Shown here one piece after another: positions 1 through 6,557 of a stretch of 64,000 nucleotides of DNA. Numbering within the stretch: the first letter of the stretch is position 1; each line of letters starts with the position of its first letter. The translations under genes were made by a program, and so were the position numbers. The stretch is taken from contig JBMNPH010000009.1 of assembly GCA_050943495.1 (NCBI GenBank), forward strand, positions 41,443 to 105,442, read 5' to 3'. The stretch is from Merdivicinus sp050943495. GTDB lineage: Bacteria > Bacillota > Clostridia > Oscillospirales > Ruminococcaceae. The notes below the pieces were generated by a model. It did not search any database and was not told the DNA's origin. It saw only the letters and a list, made by a program, of their open reading frames with translations.

Positions 1-691
1 TTGCCATGATGTATTCGGCGCTCATGAGCAATTCTTCCAGGGTATTCGCCAATCCTCGCTTCAGAAGAATCGGCTTTTTGACAGTGCCCAACTCTTTGAG
101 CAATTCAAAATTCTGCATATTGCGGGCACCCACCTGGATAATATCCACATCCTCGAACAGCGGCAGGTGCGACGCCGACATGATTTCGGTCACAATCGGA
201 AGGCCCGTTTCTTTCTTGGCCTCCAAAAGCAGGTGAATTCCCTCGTCATGCAGGCCCTGGAAAGAGTACGGAGATGTCCGCGGCTTGAATGCCCCGCCCC
301 GTAAAAGATTTGCACCACTCGCCTTCACTGCCTTGGCAATCTCGATAATCTGTTCCTCACTTTCCACCGAGCACGGTCCTGCAATGATCTGGAACTGGCT
401 GCCGCCAATCCGAATTAGACCGTTTGCAGACGGTACCTCGATAATCGTGTCCTCCGGATGAAATTTGCGGTTGGCCATTTTGTAGGGTTCCTGTACCCAC
501 TTAACCGACTCCACAATCTCATGGGCAGCGATATCATCTTCATTCAAACAGGTGGTATCTCCTACCAACCCAATGACATTTGACTGCTCTCCGATAATGG
601 TGTTCGCTTTGATATTCCCATGGGATTCGATTTCCGAAACCAATTTCTGCATTTCCTGCGGGTTGACATCCTTTTTCAATACGATAATCAT
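1..691 (-). CDS. aroF: DAHP synthase (3-deoxy-7-phosphoheptulonate synthase), 5' part only
   Basis: Catalyses the first step of the shikimate pathway, condensing phosphoenolpyruvate with erythrose 4-phosphate in the cytoplasm. About 230 codons are present and the gene runs off the left edge. The N-terminus (MIIVLKKDV) is the ferredoxin-like regulatory domain of the AroF/AroA(G)-type enzymes. The TIM barrel follows, with the motifs IAGPCSVES, LLRGGAFKPRTSPYSF and QVGARNMQNFELL visible. The start at 691 is set by AAGGAG eight bases upstream. The gene sits behind a promoter, an aromatic-rich leader peptide and a terminator (755-997), so transcription probably responds to charged aromatic tRNAs. 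Family assignment is clear; the C-terminus cannot be judged. Confidence 0.95.
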   Translation of the reverse strand, partial: MIIVLKKDVNPQEMQKLVSEIESHGNIKANTIIGEQSNVIGLVGDTTCLNEDDIAAHEIVESVKWVQEPYKMANRKFHPEDTIIEVPSANGLIRIGGSQFQIIAGPCSVESEEQIIEIAKAVKASGANLLRGGAFKPRTSPYSFQGLHDEGIHLLLEAKKETGLPIVTEIMSASHLPLFEDVDIIQVGARNMQNFELLKELGTVKKPILLKRGLANTLEELLMSAEYIMA

Positions 692-754
692 AACACTTTC
701 TCCTTGTTCTTTTTTCGATTGACCCGGAAGCGCGCTTTTCCGAAGCCTTTGCAT

Positions 755-797
755 TACAAAACAAAAAGTCCGCATCTTCGTTTCCAAAGATACGGAC
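755..797 (-). terminator. Rho-independent terminator / attenuator upstream of aroF
   Basis: On the minus strand an 11-bp stem (arms 787-797 and 768-778, one G-U pair) with an 8-base loop is followed by a run of Us. It lies between the leader peptide stop and aroF, so it must be read through to express aroF. Its loop and 3' arm (773-782) can instead pair with leader codons 28-31 (842-852), giving 10 pairs with one bulged base and excluding the terminator. Confidence 0.85.
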
Positions 798-819
798 TGC
801 AATTTATGATCCAAAAGAA

Positions 820-933
820 TTACAGTTTGACAGTATCGGGCAACGAAAGATGTTCATGGGAAATCAGACCGGTGCTAAAGAAAAAGCCCCAGCCAAAATA
901 GCCCATAAATCGACGAGTTGCCAACTTTGTCAT
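820..933 (-). CDS. aromatic leader peptide (37 aa) controlling aroF
   Basis: A 37-codon reading frame starts at ATG 931-933 behind AAAGGA (11-base spacing) and ends at TAA 820-822. Residues 9-19 read FMGYFGWGFFF: seven of eleven are Phe, Tyr or Trp. It lies between a consensus promoter and the terminator before aroF. This is the arrangement of trp/phe-type ribosome-mediated attenuators, in which stalling at scarce aromatic codons favours an antiterminator. The peptide itself is unlikely to have another role. Its identity as a regulatory leader is inferred from composition, position and the two alternative RNA pairings. Confidence 0.8.
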   Translation of the reverse strand: MTKLATRRFMGYFGWGFFFSTGLISHEHLSLPDTVKL

Positions 934-968
934 ATTCTGTGCATTCCTTTCTTTCAAAATTTTTCTTT

Positions 969-997
969 ATTGTACCGCATATTTTTCGAATTGTCAA
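969..997 (-). promoter_or_regulatory. promoter of the aroF leader
   Basis: Minus-strand -35 TTGACA (992-997), 17-base spacer and -10 TACAAT (969-974). The predicted transcript begins near 962, about 30 bases before the leader peptide ATG. Confidence 0.85.
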
Positions 998-1022
998 GAG
1001 ATTTTTCTATGATATCGAAAAA

Positions 1023-2699
1023 TTATTCTGCCGAATGCTCGCCGGCATCGTGTTTGCGGATCTGCGCGCGTTTGATCTTTCCGCCCAGCGTCTTAGGAAG
1101 TTCATCAACAAAATCTATGATGCGAGGATATTTATAAGGCGCAGTTACCCGCTTCACGTGGTTTTGCAGTTCCTTTTTGAGTTCCTCGCTGGGTTTGTAG
1201 CCGGCTGCCAGCACTATTGTCGCCTTGACAACCTGCCCACGGATTGGATCCGGTGCCGCCGTAATCGCGCACTCCACAACTGCCGGATGTTCCAGCAGGG
1301 CGCTTTCGACCTCAAACGGCCCAATCCGGTAGCCGGAACACTTGATGACGTCGTCATTCCGTCCGATAAACCAATAATATCCGTTAGAATCCCGCCAAGC
1401 TACGTCGCCGGTATCATAATACGCGCCGCCCAGTTTTTCCTTGGTCATTTCCTCGTTCTGGAAATACCCGGTAAATAGGCCTACCGGAGGCTTATGTGCC
1501 ACATCCATAACGGCAATCGTCCCCTCCTCACCATCAGGGCAGGGATTTCCGTCCGCATCCACCAACTGAATATCGTAAAGCGGGGATGGTTTGCCTGTTG
1601 AGCCAGGAATGGGCTCAAACCACTGGAAATTCGCCAGCATAACCGAAGACTCACTCTGTCCGAAGCCTTCGCAGAGCTTCAAGCCAGTCAGTTCATACCA
1701 TTTGCGGAAAACCTCCGGATTCAGTGGCTCACCCGCGATACAGCAGTGCTTGATGCAGGACAAATCAAATTGGGTCACATCCTCCTGCAGCATAAACCGA
1801 TACATGGTAGGCGGCGCACAGAAAGTCGTCACCTGATACTTGGTAATCATTTGAAGCAGATGTAAGGGAACAAATTTGTCCATATCATAGGCGAAAATCA
1901 CGGCACCACAGATCCACTGGCCGTAAATCTTACCCCAGCCGAATTTCGCCCAGCCAGAGTCCGAAACACTCATATGGAGCTTATTTTCCTGCACCTGCTG
2001 CCAGTATTTCGCGGTTACGATATGCCCCAACGGGTAGGAGAAGTTGTGCTGCACCATTTTAGGCATACCGGTAGTGCCGGAAGTAAAGTACACCAGCATA
2101 ATATCATCCCAGCGGGTTGCCTCCGCGCCGGTCGGACGAGGAAATTCGTCGGAGAATTTAGCGATTTCCTCCTCAAAGCAGAGCCAGCCTTCCCGCTTAT
2201 CCACCACCAGAATGCGGTTTTTCAACGATGGCGTATCATCCCAAGCGTCCTCCACCTGTTTTATGACAAAATCATCGTTGACGCAGACAATCGCCGAAAC
2301 ATTGGCGGCATTGGCGCGGTAAACGATGTCCTTTTTGGTCAGCTGCAAAGAGCCGGGAATCAGGGTTGCCCCGATTTTATGCAGAGCCGTAGCACAGACC
2401 CAATATTCCCACCGGCGGCGCAGGATCAGTAGAACCACATCGCCTTTTTTGATGCCAAGGCTTTTAAAAAAGTTTGCAGCCTGATTGGACAGCCGCTTGA
2501 TGTCGGTAAAGGTGAAAATCTTTTCCTCGCCGTGGTCATTCACCCAGACGAGCGCTTTTTTCTCCGGTTCCTGCTCGGCCCAGGCGTCCACAATATCGAA
2601 GCCGAAGTTAAAGTTCTCCGGCACATTCACTTTATAATTTTCCTTGAAATCCTCGTAAGAATCAAACTCGATACGGGGAAGAAAACGATCCAAAAGCAT
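1023..2699 (-). CDS. AMP-forming acyl-CoA synthetase (medium-chain / ACSM-like)
   Basis: Activates a carboxylic acid to its acyl-CoA through an acyl-adenylate in the cytoplasm. The 558-aa product has the adenylate-forming P-loop YFTSGTTGMPKM near residue 204, the motif YDTGDVAWRD, the hinge region GRNDDVIKCSGYRIGPFEVE, and the C-terminal catalytic lysine context PKTLGGKIKR. These match the medium-chain acyl-CoA ligase branch rather than acetyl-CoA synthetase, but the acid cannot be named from sequence. The start at 2699 (MLLDRF) has AAAGGAG ten bases upstream; an open frame continues further upstream without a good ribosome site. The gene lies 32 bases downstream of an XRE-cupin regulator and is probably co-transcribed with it. 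Confidence 0.9.
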   Translation of the reverse strand: MLLDRFLPRIEFDSYEDFKENYKVNVPENFNFGFDIVDAWAEQEPEKKALVWVNDHGEEKIFTFTDIKRLSNQAANFFKSLGIKKGDVVLLILRRRWEYWVCATALHKIGATLIPGSLQLTKKDIVYRANAANVSAIVCVNDDFVIKQVEDAWDDTPSLKNRILVVDKREGWLCFEEEIAKFSDEFPRPTGAEATRWDDIMLVYFTSGTTGMPKMVQHNFSYPLGHIVTAKYWQQVQENKLHMSVSDSGWAKFGWGKIYGQWICGAVIFAYDMDKFVPLHLLQMITKYQVTTFCAPPTMYRFMLQEDVTQFDLSCIKHCCIAGEPLNPEVFRKWYELTGLKLCEGFGQSESSVMLANFQWFEPIPGSTGKPSPLYDIQLVDADGNPCPDGEEGTIAVMDVAHKPPVGLFTGYFQNEEMTKEKLGGAYYDTGDVAWRDSNGYYWFIGRNDDVIKCSGYRIGPFEVESALLEHPAVVECAITAAPDPIRGQVVKATIVLAAGYKPSEELKKELQNHVKRVTAPYKYPRIIDFVDELPKTLGGKIKRAQIRKHDAGEHSAE

Positions 2700-2731
2700 G
2701 ATACATAGTCTCCTTTGCTGGAAATTGCCGC

Positions 2732-3283
2732 TTATTCCGCGATTACGGTGAGAAAACGAGCTTTCACCGTTCCGACACACCGCTGACCATGAGGATGAGT
2801 CGGATTAAAGTAAATGGAATCTCCGGCGGTGAGTACCAATTCCTTGTCGTCGAATACGACGGCAATTGAACCTTCGAGCACCAAGTTGAACTCCTGTCCC
2901 GCGTGAGTGACCAAATCAGCCGGTTCATCCGAGGGTTCCAATGTAACCAGCAAAGGCTGCATAATCTTTTTATTGTAGCGGAATGCCAGATCCTCGAACC
3001 GATAGCCGGGATACCGCGCAACGCTGCGGCCTTCGCCCCGGCGGACGATGTGATAAGTGTCGAGTTTCGCCCGGACGCCGGTCATGATCTCCGTAAAATC
3101 GACTCCGCACCGGTTGGCGATTTCGTAAATGACACTGATGGGAATATTTTCGCCGCTGCGCTCATAGCTGGCATAAGTCTCCAGATCTGCTTTTACAAAT
3201 CCAGCCATTTCCTCCTGGGAGTAGCCGCAGGCTTCCCGCAGTTCCCGGATTCGGGCGGCAATTTCTTTAAATTCGTTGTTCAT
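2732..3283 (-). CDS. XRE-family regulator with C-terminal cupin sensor
   Basis: The 183-aa protein has an N-terminal helix-turn-helix (about residues 8-65, with the Cro/C1 core YSQEEMAGFVKADLETYASYE) and a C-terminal cupin_2 barrel (about 105-180, motifs THAGQEFNLVLEGS and GDSIYFNPTHPHG). It is most likely a small-ligand-responsive regulator of its own operon. The next gene in the same direction is an acyl-CoA synthetase, a common partner in Clostridia, so the ligand may be the same acid or its CoA ester (inference). The start has AAAGGAA at normal spacing. Confidence 0.9.
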   Translation of the reverse strand: MNNEFKEIAARIRELREACGYSQEEMAGFVKADLETYASYERSGENIPISVIYEIANRCGVDFTEIMTGVRAKLDTYHIVRRGEGRSVARYPGYRFEDLAFRYNKKIMQPLLVTLEPSDEPADLVTHAGQEFNLVLEGSIAVVFDDKELVLTAGDSIYFNPTHPHGQRCVGTVKARFLTVIAE

Positions 3284-3330
3284 GGCGACGTTCCTTTCTA
3301 AAAATTTTTACCACATTGGGTTTTCCGTTT

Positions 3331-3359
3331 ATTATAGCACAACATTTGAACAATTGCAA
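3331..3359 (-). promoter_or_regulatory. promoter of the XRE-cupin / acyl-CoA synthetase operon
   Basis: Minus-strand TTGCAA (3354-3359), 17-base spacer and TATAAT (3331-3336) with an extended -10 TG. It is the only consensus promoter upstream of the regulator. Confidence 0.75.
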
Positions 3360-3436
3360 GATATTTTTCTGCAAAAATTGGATTTTAGAGAATTTTTACC
3401 GGATTTTTCTTTTTTCTCAATTTTTTTATGATTCCC

Positions 3437-3465
3437 TTGACATTCCGTTTATACTTTGCTATACT
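3437..3465 (+). promoter_or_regulatory. promoter of the padR-HAAS pair
   Basis: TTGACA (3437-3442), 17-base spacer, TATACT (3460-3465), about 40 bases before the TTG start of padR. Confidence 0.85.
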
Positions 3466-3504
3466 AGGCTTATGATTCGCATTGCTAGGTATGGAGGGAT
3501 GCTT

Positions 3505-3855
3505 TTGGACACCAAGTACATTCAGCAATTCAAAAAAGGTTCGCTCGAAATGGTTCTGCTCTGCCTCATTGCCCGGAAGGAAACGTATGGCTACGAAATT
3601 ATTACCAATCTCAACCAAAACGGCGGCATTCTGGGGGATGCGCGCGAGGGTACCATCTATCCCATCCTGTACCGCATGGAAAAGGCGGAACTGCTGCAGT
3701 CCCGTCTGGTTCCGGCGGCCAATGGCGGCAGCAGGAAATTCTATTCTCTGACCGAAAAAGGGCGGGAATCACTCGCGGAACGCATTGAATTCTGGCAGGA
3801 ATATGCCCAATGTGTGGATCGCTTTGTGGCGCTTTCCAAAAAGGAGGATCAGTAA
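3505..3855 (+). CDS. PadR-family transcriptional regulator
   Basis: A 116-aa winged-helix repressor. The sequence DTKYIQQFKKGSLEM, LIARKETYGYEI and GTIYPILYRMEKAELL is diagnostic of the short PadR class that controls membrane-protein operons. The start chosen is TTG 3505, because GGAGGG lies six bases before it; the ATG two codons upstream overlaps that site. It overlaps the next gene by one base (TAATG), indicating coupled translation. PadR proteins of this class usually repress their own operon and are relieved by membrane or drug stress; nothing here names the inducer. Confidence 0.9.
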   Translation: MDTKYIQQFKKGSLEMVLLCLIARKETYGYEIITNLNQNGGILGDAREGTIYPILYRMEKAELLQSRLVPAANGGSRKFYSLTEKGRESLAERIEFWQEYAQCVDRFVALSKKEDQ

Positions 3856-4295
3856 TGACTCGACAATCGTATTTACATCAAGTAAAACGGCAGCTTTCTC
3901 TGCCGCGCAGCGAGAAAGCGAAAATCCTGCGGGATCTGAATGAAATGTTTGACTCGGCAGCCGAAAACGGCGAAACCGAAGCGGCTGTGATAGAACGCCT
4001 CGGCAGCCCGACGGAATTTGCGGCTGGATTTGGTTCCCGCAAAAAATTTCGTCCTGTCGGCAGTATCATTCTGGCGATCTGTGCGGTTTTGCTGTTCGGA
4101 ATTTCAGCCGCGCTTCGTTGGAATCCCATCTCAGTTGCAAACACAATTGGCGGTGCGGACGGTCCGACCCAAATCTATGTTTCCGGCCCGCTGTATCTGG
4201 ACGTCCCGTTCCGTTGGGGCGGCATCATCCTACTGGCGGCCGCTGTCATCTGGTTCCTGATCCGCCTGTGGATATACCGGAAATCTTGCCGTTAA
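3855..4295 (+). CDS. HAAS/DUF1700-type membrane protein carrying an IGGADGPT segment
   Basis: The 146-aa product begins with a HAAS-like helical domain (about residues 1-65, LPRSEKAKILRDLNEMFD and ERLGSPTEFA) followed by two transmembrane segments (about 69-88 and 118-137). The PadR-HAAS pair is a frequent two-gene unit in Firmicutes, where HAAS proteins are thought to act with PadR-like regulators. Between the two membrane segments lies IGGADGPTQIYVSG, which resembles a conserved loop of sodium-pumping decarboxylase beta subunits. The rest of the protein is unrelated to that family. The start overlaps the padR stop and AAGGAGG precedes it. Confidence 0.75.
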   Translation: MTRQSYLHQVKRQLSLPRSEKAKILRDLNEMFDSAAENGETEAAVIERLGSPTEFAAGFGSRKKFRPVGSIILAICAVLLFGISAALRWNPISVANTIGGADGPTQIYVSGPLYLDVPFRWGGIILLAAAVIWFLIRLWIYRKSCR

Positions 4296-4299
4296 AATC

Positions 4300-4342
4300 A
4301 AAACCTGTGTGATTGCCATTTCGGTAATCCCGCAGGTTTTTT
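4300..4342 (+). terminator. terminator after the padR-HAAS pair
   Basis: AAAACCTG (4300-4307) pairs with CAGGTTTT (4333-4340), and the inner arms GATTGCC/GGTAATC also pair. A T run follows. Confidence 0.75.
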
Positions 4343-4392
4343 CATTTCAATTGGATTAGGTTCACGACATCAAATAACATTGAGTAAAGCTC

Positions 4393-4614
4393 TTATTTTT
4401 TGGGAAACGGCTTGCGTTCCTCGGTCAATCCCAAAAGATAGTCGGTGGTAACGTCATAATAACGTGCAAGAATAATCAAAGCATCCGCGGATAATTTGCG
4501 CCTTCCCTGCTCGTAATGTATATACGCCAGCTTTTTTACCCCAATCATTTCTGCAATCTCACTCTGCGTCTTTCCTTTTTCTTGGCGAAGAATTTTCAAT
4601 CTTTCTAAAAACAT
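4393..4614 (-). CDS. small XRE (Cro/C1) helix-turn-helix regulator
   Basis: A 73-aa single-domain DNA-binding protein (LKILRQEKGKTQSEIAEMIGVKKLAYIHYEQGRRKLSAD split across the HTH, then YYDVTTDYLLGLTEE). Length and the terminal DYLLGLT motif are typical of stand-alone Cro-like repressors. The start at 4614 has GAGGTG at correct spacing. It is divergent from the small cysteine-rich gene at 4696. A dyad, GTATTC-AAAA-GAATAC (4660-4675), lies between them and is a plausible operator. The pair looks like a regulator and its target, but the signal is unknown. Confidence 0.85.
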   Translation of the reverse strand: MFLERLKILRQEKGKTQSEIAEMIGVKKLAYIHYEQGRRKLSADALIILARYYDVTTDYLLGLTEERKPFPKK

Positions 4615-4626
4615 TGACGTCACCTC

Positions 4627-4675
4627 TTGACAAATATAAGGATGTGTGCCATAATAAAGGTATTCAAAAGAATAC
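4627..4675 (+). promoter_or_regulatory. promoter and dyad operator for the four-cysteine protein
   Basis: TTGACA (4627-4632), 17-base spacer and CATAAT (4650-4655). Just downstream, at the expected transcription start, lies a perfect 6-bp dyad with a 4-base centre (4660-4675). The position suits repression by the divergent XRE protein (inference). Confidence 0.65.
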
Positions 4676-4695
4676 TCCTGCAAGGAGTGATTTCC

Positions 4696-4884
4696 ATGTG
4701 CCAAAATCAGACCTGCGCAAACTGCCGGTACTTTCACAGGCATTACATCCGATCCGGTAAAGGACGTTACTATGCTCTGCTATACGGCCACTGCATCAAA
4801 CCCCGGCTAAAAAAACGTTTTTGCAAAGATCCCGCCTGCACCTACTGGCAGGAAGTTCCCCATTATAATAACTCCTCGTTATAA
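4696..4884 (+). CDS. small four-cysteine protein, copy 1 (62 aa)
   Basis: Function unknown. Cysteines 7, 10, 33 and 48 (CxxC, then single C in LLYGHC and PAC) suggest a zinc-ribbon-like fold. The central block LLYGHCIKPRLKKRF is strongly basic. A second gene at 10452-10622 encodes a gap-free homologue with all four cysteines conserved. AAGGAG lies eight bases before ATG 4696. It is divergent from an XRE repressor and has its own promoter. Its last 22 bases overlap the convergent ywlG gene, and both stop codons fall in an inverted repeat (4861-4886). The basic, cysteine-rich character would fit nucleic-acid binding, but that is speculation. Confidence 0.75.
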   Translation: MCQNQTCANCRYFHRHYIRSGKGRYYALLYGHCIKPRLKKRFCKDPACTYWQEVPHYNNSSL

Positions 4885-5426
4885 TGGGCGCGCTCTCCTC
4901 CCACAAAGGGCGGACGGGTACGAGCCATGAGCAAAATCGCGTTTCCGATATGGTTGACGCTGGCACGGAAAGGAACGGCCACTTCTTTTAAGTGCATTCC
5001 GATTAAGGTGCCGCCGATATCGATTCCGGCCGCCGCTTTGATATGGCTCACCAGAACCGGCTTTTCAAACTTCTGATAAGCAGTCGTGCCCATCGCACCG
5101 CCGCCATGCGCCCAAGGAACGGCATTGACCTGCTGAAAACCGTACTTCTCCGCACAGGCTTCCTCCACCACCAGTGCCCGGTTCAAATGCTCACAGCACT
5201 GCGCCGCCAGAAACAGCTTCCGCTCTGTGGTCATTTCCCGCAAAACGGAAAAAACTGCCTCCGCCGCCTCCATGCTGGAACAGGTGCCGATTTTTTCCCC
5301 CACAATTTCGCTGGAACTGCATCCCACTACAACAACATCGCCGGGTTTCAACTTGGCGGCATTCAGAAGCTCGCCGAATGCAGTCCGGGTCTCCTCTTTG
5401 ATCTGATTCAGAAATTCTTCGTTCAT
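4863..5426 (-). CDS. ywlG: YwlG/UPF0340 (TIGR01440, DUF436) family protein
   Basis: A 187-aa conserved Firmicutes protein without an established biochemical role. Recognised from GDVVVVGCSSSEIVGEKIGTCSS, AAQCCEHLNRALVVEE, AVPWAHGGGAMGTTAY and AAAGIDIGGTLIGMHLK, all hallmarks of the family. The start overlaps the mutY stop in the four-base ATGA arrangement, so translation is coupled. It is the last gene of a five-gene operon and ends overlapping the convergent four-cysteine gene by 22 bases. Confidence 0.88.
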   Translation of the reverse strand: MNEEFLNQIKEETRTAFGELLNAAKLKPGDVVVVGCSSSEIVGEKIGTCSSMEAAEAVFSVLREMTTERKLFLAAQCCEHLNRALVVEEACAEKYGFQQVNAVPWAHGGGAMGTTAYQKFEKPVLVSHIKAAAGIDIGGTLIGMHLKEVAVPFRASVNHIGNAILLMARTRPPFVGGERAHYNEELL

Positions 5427-6544
5427 ATCAATTCCTCCTTCGCAGCCAGCGCGGCCTTTTGAAAGGCTGAAAAGGCGCTGGGTATCGAATAAACCGTTTC
5501 CATTTCCTCCCATGAAATCAGGCGCAGGCCCTCCGGCGGGAGGATTTTTTCGCAGATGGCTAAAATCCCGCTCATCCGCCACTCAATATGGCTGAAGATG
5601 TGCTTGGCGGGCCGGAGTGTCCGGACTTTTTGGGAAGAAATTCCCCACGTTTTCAGGCAGGCGGCGGTCTCTTCTTTGGTAAGGTGCCCGTCCTGCCACG
5701 GAAACTCCCACAATCCCGCCAGCAGGCCTTCTTCCGGGCGTTTCCGAAGCAGAACTCCTTTCGGCGAGATCACCACAAATATGGTTTTTTGCTCAATTCG
5801 TCGTTCCTTTTTTGGGGCTTTCACCGGGAAAGCCGACGGATTTCCGTCCGCATATGCCCGACAGATTTTATGCAAGGGGCAGACCATGCAGTTGGGTGCG
5901 CCGTTGGGAGCGCAGAGGGTAGCGCCCAACTCCATGAGTGCTTGATTGTAGTCGCCGGGGCAGTCCTGCGGCATGGTTTCCAGCAGAAGGCGGCGGTATC
6001 CCTTCCGGACAGCCGGCGCCATAATATCGCTGTCCGACGCCAGTATCCGGGAGAATACCCGCAGAACGTTGCCATCCACTGCCGGAACCGGTATTCCGAA
6101 GGCAATGGAGGACACTGCACCGGCGGTATATTCCCCGAATCCGGCCAAATCCAACAGAAGCTCATAAGACGGAGGAATTTTCCCGCCGTGGCGTTCCATG
6201 ATCTGCTGGGCGGCCTTTTGCAGGTTTCGGGCGCGGCTGTAATAGCCTAAGCCTTCCCACAACTTCATCAATTGTTCTTCGGGAGCGTTTGCCAGCGAAG
6301 CCACATCCGGCAGAGTTTCCAGAAACCGCTGATAGTAGGGTTTTACCGCCTCCACCCGGGTCTGCTGGAGCATGATCTCTGACACCCACACCCGATAAGG
6401 ATCGGTATTTTTCCGCCACGGAAGATCCCGGGCATTCTGCCGGTACCAGCTGATCAGCGGTTCCGGCACCTGTTCCGCCAGCCGGACAAATTCTTCCTCC
6501 GGCATGGGGAGATTCAAAATTTCAGCGAGTGGTTTGATGGGCAT
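5423..6544 (-). CDS. mutY: A/G-specific adenine DNA glycosylase MutY
   Basis: Removes adenine mispaired with 8-oxoguanine in base excision repair. The 373-aa protein has the catalytic glutamate motif SEIMLQQTRVEAVKPYY, the helix-hairpin-helix LAGFGEYTAGAV with the catalytic aspartate in AVDGNVLR, and an iron-sulfur cluster motif C-x7-C-x2-C-x5-C (CAPNGAPNC..C....C, about residues 210-226). The C-terminal MutT-like recognition domain is present (about 250-373). The spacing of the first two cysteines is one longer than in E. coli MutY, as often seen in Clostridia. It lies in an operon between a HAD gene and ywlG. Confidence 0.96.
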   Translation of the reverse strand: MPIKPLAEILNLPMPEEEFVRLAEQVPEPLISWYRQNARDLPWRKNTDPYRVWVSEIMLQQTRVEAVKPYYQRFLETLPDVASLANAPEEQLMKLWEGLGYYSRARNLQKAAQQIMERHGGKIPPSYELLLDLAGFGEYTAGAVSSIAFGIPVPAVDGNVLRVFSRILASDSDIMAPAVRKGYRRLLLETMPQDCPGDYNQALMELGATLCAPNGAPNCMVCPLHKICRAYADGNPSAFPVKAPKKERRIEQKTIFVVISPKGVLLRKRPEEGLLAGLWEFPWQDGHLTKEETAACLKTWGISSQKVRTLRPAKHIFSHIEWRMSGILAICEKILPPEGLRLISWEEMETVYSIPSAFSAFQKAALAAKEELI

Positions 6545-6557
6545 GGAGTTCCTCCTC

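Noticed and set aside
1145..1165. CTTCACGTGG resembling part of a parS site
   Set aside because: Only the central eight bases match parS. It lies inside the acyl-CoA synthetase coding sequence far from the perfect pair at 54.3 kb. A similar short match near 63181 was rejected for the same reason.
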